Assembly (NCBI GenBank): GCA_000169995.1
Contig: AAZW01000025.1
Span: 1-64,000 of the forward strand
Reading direction: 5' to 3'
DNA: 64,000 nt
Source of the DNA: Vibrionales bacterium SWAT-3
GTDB lineage: Bacteria; Pseudomonadota; Gammaproteobacteria; Enterobacterales; Vibrionaceae
Shown: piece by piece, positions 55,807 to 64,000 of the stretch
Layout: each line of letters opens with the position of its first letter
How positions within the stretch are numbered: the stretch's first letter is position 1
The notes under the pieces: model-generated
The model's input: the letters and a program-made list of their open reading frames with translations, nothing else
Told to the model about the DNA's origin: nothing
Database searches by the model: none
Program-made: the position numbers and the translations under genes

Positions 55807-55916
55807 GAAGACGATAAAGTTAAGGCTATGTCATTCAGTACTCTTTGGCGCGTAATGGTAAGCACTTTTTAACGAACCACTTAATCTAAATTAAAGTCAT
55901 CACTGCGGGCGTTTTC

Positions 55917-58415
<2,499 letters not shown>

Positions 58416-58430
58416 GTATAGGGAGTGAAA

Positions 58431-58658
58431 ATGTTTAAAAGTGGCAGTACTACTACAACTCAGATTGGTTATATCAATCGCAATAACCAGAAGAATCACG
58501 GTACTAGAGGGATAGATGGTAATGATCATTGCCAAGTATCTTATAAACTCGAATGTCTTGAACCTGGGTGCGGTGTTGTTTATGGAGCTAATGGGACAGA
58601 TGTATTTCAGAGAAAGTGCCCTAAATGCCAAGGTGGTAAGCCTGGAATTGATTTCTAA
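58431..58658 (+). CDS. Small zinc-ribbon protein, third of the cassette
   Basis: 75 residues from ATG 58431 (GGGAG five bases upstream; GTG 58425 is also in frame). Contains TTTTQIGYINRNNQKNHGTRG and a C-x4-C...KCPKCQGGKPGIDF zinc element. Short proteins of this type recur beside restriction and other defence genes; role unknown. Starts 15 bp after the large protein. Confidence 0.78.
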   Translation: MFKSGSTTTTQIGYINRNNQKNHGTRGIDGNDHCQVSYKLECLEPGCGVVYGANGTDVFQRKCPKCQGGKPGIDF

Positions 58659-58711
58659 TCACAATTTGTCTCCATAGAATTTGAATTATTAGGATTAACG
58701 GCAATACTAAA

Positions 58712-58728
58712 ACTTAGATACTCTAAGT
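58712..58728. promoter_or_regulatory. Operator-like dyad upstream of tniQ-cas
   Basis: ACTTAG-N5-CTAAGT, identical in arms and spacing to the dyad beside the xre gene at 42698. It lies 14 bp before the tniQ start codon, where bound repressor would block transcription or translation of the tniQ-cas operon. Confidence 0.7.
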
Positions 58729-58742
58729 TTTGGTGGTGACAT

Positions 58743-59951
58743 GTGAAAACGGACATTCAACTTTACCCTGACGAATCGCTCGAAAGCTTCTTGTTGCGCT
58801 TATCGCAAGAACAAGGTTACGAGCGATTTTCTCACTTCGCCGAAGATATCTGGTTCGACACCATGGATCAGCATGAGGCGATTGCTGGTGCTTTCCCGCT
58901 AGAGCTCAACCGAGTCAATATCTACCACGCTCAAACCACAAGCCAAATGCGGGTTCGAGTGCTTATACACCTTGAGAACCAATTAAAGCTCAACAACTTT
59001 GGTTTACTGCGCCTAGCCTTATCACATTCAAAAGCTCAATTCTCTTCTCAATACAAAGCTGTACATAGATTCGGGGTTGATTACCCTTATGCTTTTCTTC
59101 GCAAACGCTTCACGCCTATTTGCCCTCTGTGTATTGACGAAGCCCCCTATATTCGCCAGCAGTGGCAATTTATCTCTCACCAAGCTTGTGAACACCATGG
59201 CTGTATACTGGTTCATCACTGCCCTGAGTGTAAGTCGAGACTTGAATATCAAAGTACTGAGAGTATTAACCAATGTGAATGTGGTTTTGAACTCCGAAAC
59301 TCGCCAGTAGAGGATGCGCTAGAGGCTGAGATCTTGGTCGCTCGATGGTTGTCAGGAAATGATTCAAAACCCTTGGGATTGCTGAGGGATGAAATGACGT
59401 TATCTGAGCGCTATGGTTTTTTACTTTGGTATGTAGATCGCTATGGTGATATCGATGACCTCAGTTTGGAGTCATTCGTTGAATATTGTGGCGCTTGGCC
59501 AACGTCATTGTGGCAAGACCTCGATGCTTTGAAAGAGAAGGCAGAGCTCGTTCGAGTAAAAGATTGGAAGAAGGTGTTTTTCAATGAAGCCTTTGGTGCT
59601 CTGCTTAAAGATTGCCGTCAGTTACCTAGTCGGCAGTTGAGTCACAATATCGTGCTTGCACAGGCGTTAGCTTACTTTACAAAGCTAATGGCAACAGTGC
59701 CCTCAAGCGCCAAAGGAAATATCGGTGATGTACTGCTCAGCCCTCTAGAAGCCTCTACATTGCTTTCTTGTACAACAGATGAGGTATATCGGTTGTATGA
59801 GTTTGGTGAGATCAAAGCCGCTATCAGGCCGCGAATGCATACAAAGATAGCGAGTCACGAGTCGGCGTTTACTTTACGAAGTGTCATCGAGACAAAGTTG
59901 ACTCGAATGAGCTCTGAAAGTGATGGTTTAAGCGTGTATCTGCCTGAGTGA
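58743..59951 (+). CDS. tniQ: TniQ, Cascade-associated target-selection protein
   Basis: 402 residues from GTG 58743. N-terminal TniQ domain (LYPDESLESFLLRLSQEQGYERFSHFA), central zinc ribbon (CPLCIDEAPYIRQQW...HHCPECKSRLEYQ...NQCECGFEL) and a C-terminal helical region. The short length fits the form that binds Cas6-proximal Cascade as a dimer and recruits TnsC, rather than a full-length DNA-binding TnsD. It is first gene of the guide-complex operon; its stop overlaps the next frame. Confidence 0.94.
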   Translation: MKTDIQLYPDESLESFLLRLSQEQGYERFSHFAEDIWFDTMDQHEAIAGAFPLELNRVNIYHAQTTSQMRVRVLIHLENQLKLNNFGLLRLALSHSKAQFSSQYKAVHRFGVDYPYAFLRKRFTPICPLCIDEAPYIRQQWQFISHQACEHHGCILVHHCPECKSRLEYQSTESINQCECGFELRNSPVEDALEAEILVARWLSGNDSKPLGLLRDEMTLSERYGFLLWYVDRYGDIDDLSLESFVEYCGAWPTSLWQDLDALKEKAELVRVKDWKKVFFNEAFGALLKDCRQLPSRQLSHNIVLAQALAYFTKLMATVPSSAKGNIGDVLLSPLEASTLLSCTTDEVYRLYEFGEIKAAIRPRMHTKIASHESAFTLRSVIETKLTRMSSESDGLSVYLPE

Positions 59952-59956
59952 TAATT

Positions 59957-62044
59957 ATGAAGAAATTAAGTGACTTATTGGCAATTGAAGACGAAGCAGT
60001 AAAGCAGTCTGCTTTAAAGAAGATGTTCATGCCCTATACGGAAGACGTCTGTGTTCAAGGGTGTGAAAAAGAAGCGTTAACGATCTTGCTCAATCTCAGC
60101 TCAAGCCATCAATCAGATAGATGCTCGGATTGGTTGGATGTTGCCCGTGCTAAAAGGCATTTAAAAGCCGCAGAGAGCCTAGAGGCATCCCTTGATGAGA
60201 TCAAATGGTTCCACACTCATAATCTCAAGTTTCCAGACTGCCGAGTTAAAGACCAGCGAATAATTGCACAGCCTCTTGTGACAACCGAGGCATTTATTTC
60301 AAGCGCAGTATTAGAGCAACGCTTGGGGTGGGCGCATAACTCTGCAGTGTATCGCCATACATTGTGGTTATTGAATCCTTTTCGTTGGCAATCACAGCCG
60401 GTATGTATTCTTTCACTCATCAAGCAAGAAAATCCTATTTGGCTCGAATTACTTAAAGAGTTTGGTTTAGGCACTAAGTCACTTGCGCGCTTAAAACACA
60501 CAATTGAAGAGCAGCTCCCTGAAAATAGTTCTCCTGACAGCGTCAGTACTTACAGCAAGCAACTACGGTTTCCATGGGGGGATGATTATGTTTCGGTGAC
60601 CCCAGTGGTCAGTCATGCCATCCAAAGAGAGTTAGAAGTGAGATCGAGAAGTCGAGAAAGTAAGCTCCGCTTTGTGTCTTCGTCACTGCCAAACTCGGCA
60701 AGTATCGGGAATCTGTGTGGCAGTTTAGGTGGGCATATGAAAGTCCTAAACTACCCGCTAGACGTCAAACCAGCGCAGGGTGGGACGTTAACTGAAAGTC
60801 GCGAAAAGAGTGGCCACTACTTTGATGACTATCAGGTAACTAACGCTAAAATCTGTCAGGTGTTAAATCATCTAATTGGTTCAGAGCCATCAAAAACACA
60901 GAAGCAAAGGGAGAGCGCTCGTAAGGTTAGAAGTAAGATATTGCGAAAGCAGATAGCCTTGTGGATGCTTCCATTAATTGAGTTAAGAGATATTGTTGAT
61001 GCTGACCCTAATCAACAGCAATTGGAACATGATGACACTTTGGCTCAAGCCTTTTTGGCGCTACCAGAATCAGACCTAGGCTCCTTAGCTAGTGAGTTTA
61101 ACCGTCGCTTACATCTCGCGTTTCAAAATAATAAGTTTGCCGCAAAGTTTGCCTATCACCCCAAGCTTATGCAGGTCGCCAAAGCCCAAATCGTATGGGT
61201 ACTTGAACAACTTAGTAAACCAAATGGCAATGAAGATAAGGTAACGGGTGAGCAGTATATCTACTTGTCATCAATGAGAGTGCAAGATGCGGTCGCAATG
61301 AGTTGCCCATATCTGTGTGGTGCTCCTTCTTTGACGGCTATTTGGGGTTTTATGCATCGCTATCAAAGAGAGTTTAATAAGCTAGCTAATTGTGATTCCC
61401 TGTTTGAGTTTTCGAGTTTCTCTTTTTATGTTCGAAGTGAGAACATTCAACCGACGGCCAAGCTTACCGAACCCAACTCAGTCGCCAAAGCGCGAACGGT
61501 TTCTAACGCGAAGCGACCAACTATTCGTAGTGAACGATTGGCAGACCTAGAAATAGACTTAGTTATTAGAGTCCATAGTGACAGCCGAATTTCAGATTTT
61601 AAGTCCGCGCTTAAAACAGCTCTTCCCGTAGTTTTTTCCGGAGGGGCATTATACCAACCACAGCTATCGACGCAGATTGAGTGGCTAAGGACGTTTACCA
61701 GCAGGAGTGAGCTTTTCCATGTCATAAAAGGGTTACCAGCATACGGGCGATGGTTATATCCAAGTGAAAACCAGCCGAGTGATTTTGATGAGCTAGAGCG
61801 TTTTATTACTAAAGACGCTGATAATTTGCCAGTTTCTATTGGCTACCATTTGTTAGAACGACCAACTAAACGGGGCAACTCAATCACCGGTTGTCACGCT
61901 TATGCAGAGAATGCGATAGGACTTGCTCAGCGAGTTAGCCCCATAGAAGTACGTTTTAGTGGAAGAGATCACTTTTTAAATCATGCCTTTTGGTCGATAG
62001 AATGCAGTAGCGAAGCTATTCTTATAAAAACCTATAGGGATTAA
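59957..62044 (+). CDS. cas8-cas5: Cas8-Cas5 fusion of type I-F3 Cascade
   Basis: 695 residues from ATG 59957 (GTG 59948 in frame would overlap tniQ). The natural fusion of the large subunit and Cas5 is diagnostic of I-F3 systems. It would recognise the PAM and hold the 5' crRNA handle. Identified from position in tniQ-cas8/5-cas7-cas6, its length and weak similarity to I-F proteins; no individual catalytic motif is expected. Confidence 0.9.
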   Translation: MKKLSDLLAIEDEAVKQSALKKMFMPYTEDVCVQGCEKEALTILLNLSSSHQSDRCSDWLDVARAKRHLKAAESLEASLDEIKWFHTHNLKFPDCRVKDQRIIAQPLVTTEAFISSAVLEQRLGWAHNSAVYRHTLWLLNPFRWQSQPVCILSLIKQENPIWLELLKEFGLGTKSLARLKHTIEEQLPENSSPDSVSTYSKQLRFPWGDDYVSVTPVVSHAIQRELEVRSRSRESKLRFVSSSLPNSASIGNLCGSLGGHMKVLNYPLDVKPAQGGTLTESREKSGHYFDDYQVTNAKICQVLNHLIGSEPSKTQKQRESARKVRSKILRKQIALWMLPLIELRDIVDADPNQQQLEHDDTLAQAFLALPESDLGSLASEFNRRLHLAFQNNKFAAKFAYHPKLMQVAKAQIVWVLEQLSKPNGNEDKVTGEQYIYLSSMRVQDAVAMSCPYLCGAPSLTAIWGFMHRYQREFNKLANCDSLFEFSSFSFYVRSENIQPTAKLTEPNSVAKARTVSNAKRPTIRSERLADLEIDLVIRVHSDSRISDFKSALKTALPVVFSGGALYQPQLSTQIEWLRTFTSRSELFHVIKGLPAYGRWLYPSENQPSDFDELERFITKDADNLPVSIGYHLLERPTKRGNSITGCHAYAENAIGLAQRVSPIEVRFSGRDHFLNHAFWSIECSSEAILIKTYRD

Positions 62045-62050
62045 TCGTTT

Positions 62051-63082
62051 ATGGAACTTTGCACTCAGCTGAACTACGTACGCTCTCTTTCTGCTGGCAA
62101 AGCATATTTCTACCACCTTTCGAAAAGTGGTGAGATGTGTCCCCTTGAAATTGACAGAACTAGGTTGCGCGCACCAAAGGGTGGTTATGCAGAAGCCTAT
62201 AAAGGGGGCAAGTTTGTAAAAAAGAATGTTGCTCCACAAGATTTAGCTCACTCCAATCCTCAGTTCATCGAAGAGTGTTACGTAAAGCCAGGTGTTGATG
62301 ATATCTACTGTGCATTCCCCCTTCGAATTCGAGCCAATTCTCTAACCCCAGACATCTGCAGTGATGATGAAGTGCGCTCTAAACTCTCTTTACTGGCTAA
62401 TACTTATAAAGAGCTAAATGGGTATCAAGAGCTCGCTCATCGATACGCGAAGAATATCCTGCTTGGCAGTTGGCTTTGGCGTAACAGAGAGTGTCGAAGG
62501 CTGTCGATAGAAGTGACCACCAGTGATTCACAAACCTTGATTGTAGAAAACGCAACAAAGCTTTCTTGGTATGGTCATTGGGATAAGGCTTCAGCAGAAT
62601 GCCTAGAAAAGCTCACAGCCTATTTGATGCGAGCGCTATCTGACCCAACCGAATATTTCTATATGGATGTCAAAGCTAAAATTGGAGTTGGTTGGGGAGA
62701 TGAGGTTTACCCAAGCCAAGAGTTTTTAGATAGCCGAGAAGATGGTGTTCCTACTAAGCAGTTAGCTACTGTCGAACTATTGAACGGAAAGGAAACTGTT
62801 GCATTTCATGGTCAAAAAATTGGTGCAGCGTTGCAATCGATTGACGATTGGTGGCATGAAAACGCAGATAAACCATTAAGAGTGAACGAATATGGGGCAG
62901 ATCGAGAATACGTTATAGCAAGGCGACACGTGTCCCATGGAAATGACTTCTATCAACTGCTCAGAAATACAGAGAACTGGATTGAAAGTATGACAGCTTC
63001 TCAAGTCATCCCAAATGATGTGCACTTCATCATGTCTGTCTTGATCAAAGGCGGCCTATTCAATTGTTCTAAAGCGAAGTAA
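62051..63082 (+). CDS. cas7: Cas7 (Csy3) backbone protein
   Basis: 343 residues, 6 bp after cas8/5. I-F Cas7 features include LNYVRSLSAGKAYFYHL, the GSWLWRNRE segment and the C-terminal region ending ILIKGGLFNCSKAK. Six copies normally coat a 32-nt spacer, kinking out every sixth guide base; this explains the mismatch pattern of the ffs-matching spacer. Confidence 0.93.
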   Translation: MELCTQLNYVRSLSAGKAYFYHLSKSGEMCPLEIDRTRLRAPKGGYAEAYKGGKFVKKNVAPQDLAHSNPQFIEECYVKPGVDDIYCAFPLRIRANSLTPDICSDDEVRSKLSLLANTYKELNGYQELAHRYAKNILLGSWLWRNRECRRLSIEVTTSDSQTLIVENATKLSWYGHWDKASAECLEKLTAYLMRALSDPTEYFYMDVKAKIGVGWGDEVYPSQEFLDSREDGVPTKQLATVELLNGKETVAFHGQKIGAALQSIDDWWHENADKPLRVNEYGADREYVIARRHVSHGNDFYQLLRNTENWIESMTASQVIPNDVHFIMSVLIKGGLFNCSKAK

Positions 63083-63091
63083 GGGATAGAT

Positions 63092-63697
63092 ATGACTAAG
63101 CGTTACTATTTCTTAATACGTTACATGCCTGCACAAGCCGACCATGAATTATTGGCAGGACGGTGTATATCCCAAATGCACTTGTTTATGGTCAATAACC
63201 GACAAGCGATGAATAGGATTGGTGTGAGCTTTCCTGATTGGAATGAATCGACAGTCGGCCAAACTATTGCCTTTGTTGCCGAAGATAAGGAGATGATGGT
63301 TGGACTCTCTTTTCAGCCCTATTTTTCTTTGATGGTAAATGAAGGTTTGTTTGAGATCTCCAGTGTTTGTGAGGTGCCTGACATTGCGGTTGAGGTGAGG
63401 TTTACCCGTAATCAAACGATTGGGAAAAGTTTTATGGGCTCCAAGAAACGTCGAATCAAACGTAGCATGGCGAGAGCCGAACTATCTGGTGTTGAACCAT
63501 CGTTACCAGCCACTAATGAAGAGCGTGTCATCGATAGTTTTCATCGAATACCAATCTCCAGCGGTTCATCTGGGGAAGATTATATGTTGTTTGTACAAAA
63601 GGAGTTTGTCGGTGATCGCGGTGCAGCAAACTTTAATAGCTATGGTTTAGCCACCAATCAAGAAAGAAAAGGCACGGTACCTGAGTTACGTTTTTAA
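63092..63697 (+). CDS. cas6: Cas6 (Csy4, Cas6f) crRNA-processing nuclease
   Basis: 201 residues. H30 in ISQMHLFM aligns with the catalytic histidine of Csy4, followed by RIGVSFPDWNES, nearly the same as in P. aeruginosa Csy4. An arginine-rich helix (KKRRIKRSMAR, about 116-126) would bind the repeat hairpin. C-terminal YGLATNQ block matches the family. It cuts at the 3' base of the repeat stem and stays bound. Last gene before the array. Confidence 0.94.
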   Translation: MTKRYYFLIRYMPAQADHELLAGRCISQMHLFMVNNRQAMNRIGVSFPDWNESTVGQTIAFVAEDKEMMVGLSFQPYFSLMVNEGLFEISSVCEVPDIAVEVRFTRNQTIGKSFMGSKKRRIKRSMARAELSGVEPSLPATNEERVIDSFHRIPISSGSSGEDYMLFVQKEFVGDRGAANFNSYGLATNQERKGTVPELRF

Positions 63698-63826
63698 ACC
63701 CTTTTTCTAAAGCTCCTTTTTAGAGAAGTAAAAACAAGGACTTACAGAAGTAAGAAGAAAAAGGGTATTTTAGGGTTTTGTGATGTAAAACCAGTGGCAT
63801 TAACGGTTTAGTGACTATAGTTAACA
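63698..63826 (+). other. CRISPR leader region
   Basis: AT-rich 129 bp between cas6 and the first repeat, no ORF. A TATAGT at 63816-63821 could be a -10 element for the array; no convincing -35 was seen. A CTTAC-N4-GTAAG dyad near 63763 resembles the operator only loosely. Confidence 0.5.
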
Positions 63827-63960
63827 GTGTCCTGCCGCATAGGCAGCTAAGAAAATTAAATTTAATTTCAATTCCAATGAATCTATGTGTCCTGCCGCAT
63901 AGGTAGCTAAGAATAGGCCAGGAAGAAAGCAACCTTCCTGCTGAACAAGCAGTTAATAAT
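63827..63960 (+). CRISPR. Short CRISPR array with an atypical terminal repeat and a homing spacer
   Basis: Repeat 1 at 63827-63854 (28 nt, GTGTCCTGCCGCATAGGCAG then CTAAGAAA), spacer 1 at 63855-63886 (32 nt, only 5 G/C), repeat 2 at 63887-63914 (two differences from repeat 1), spacer 2 from 63915, and a diverged third repeat at 63933-63960 (18/28 identical). Stems are CTGCC/GGCAG, CTGCC/GGTAG and CTGCT/AGCAG around 5-nt loops. If the third repeat is real, spacer 2 is only 18 nt. Its first 20 bases match ffs. Confidence 0.93.
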
Positions 63961-63961
63961 C

Positions 63962-63994
63962 AAAACCATCATGTTTAGGCTTGATGGTTTTTTG
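63962..63994 (+). terminator. Terminator after the CRISPR array
   Basis: Perfect arms AAAACCATCA / TGATGGTTTT with a 10-nt loop, then T residues, immediately after the third repeat. Confidence 0.85.
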
Positions 63995-64000
63995 TTGGGT

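Noticed and set aside
63760..63780. CTTAC-N4-GTAAG dyad in the CRISPR leader as another Xre operator
   Set aside because: Arms and spacing differ from ACTTAG-N5-CTAAGT, so it was not counted as a copy.
63720..63932. Minus-strand ORF of 70 codons at the CRISPR array
   Set aside because: Its repeated LCGRT segments are just the CRISPR repeats read in reverse.

Overview
The window is chromosomal DNA from a gammaproteobacterium, almost certainly a marine Vibrio (species not determined). The evidence is gene order and protein sequence: clpP-clpX-lon-hupB-ppiD, a menF-menD-menH-menB-menC-menE menaquinone operon, tandem tRNA-Tyr genes, and tesB-ybaY-atl-ffs. From 1 to about 37,090 it is ordinary core genome.

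Core region, left to right. The 3' end of clpP opens the window. It is followed by clpX, lon (with a sigma32-like promoter), hupB and ppiD (proteostasis and nucleoid). Next come a secreted helix-hairpin-helix protein, a short rhombosortase-like ORF, a DTW-domain tRNA-modifying enzyme, a dGTPase-like HD hydrolase, yfbR and alaA. The men operon occupies 12.1-19.5 kb. After it lie a small membrane protein, a YeiH-type transporter, an MFS-acyltransferase fusion with a TetR regulator, a Tim44-like secreted/membrane protein, three tandem tRNA-Tyr genes on the minus strand, an RND efflux pair, a DsbA-like protein, a DUF1244 protein, a PLP enzyme divergent from an Lrp/AsnC regulator, tesB, ybaY, atl, a polytopic membrane protein and the 4.5S SRP RNA gene ffs.

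Accessory region, about 37,092 to beyond the window end. Immediately downstream of ffs sits a Tn7-like transposon of the RNA-guided I-F3 (CAST) type. tnsA-tnsB-tnsC lie at the ffs-proximal end. tniQ-cas8/5-cas7-cas6 and a short CRISPR array lie at the distal end, with about 16 kb of cargo between. There is no cas1, cas2 or cas3. The array has two typical repeats, one 32-nt spacer, and a second spacer whose first 20 nt match the conserved core of ffs with mismatches at positions 4, 6, 12 and 18. Positions 6, 12 and 18 are the flipped-out bases of a type I-F guide. This second spacer ends early in a strongly diverged third repeat whose stem keeps base pairing by a compensatory change. It therefore reads as an atypical homing guide for the site where the element sits. 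An Xre-type regulator next to tnsC is flanked by operator-like dyads (ACTTAG-N5-CTAAGT), and the same dyad lies just upstream of tniQ 16 kb away, which suggests that this regulator controls the guide-complex operon.

Cargo. A winged-helix/SF2-helicase pair is followed by a type I restriction-modification locus (hsdR, hsdM, hsdS) with two DUF262 genes in the hsdM operon, and several small proteins between hsdR and hsdM. A cassette of three zinc-motif proteins then follows. Its central member has an HNH-like segment and a Pro-Glu tract of about 30 copies encoded by a perfect hexanucleotide repeat. The cargo looks like a defence island. tnsC is split after codon 26 by an IS3-family insertion sequence, so the element may currently be immobile. 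The distal transposon end is outside the window.
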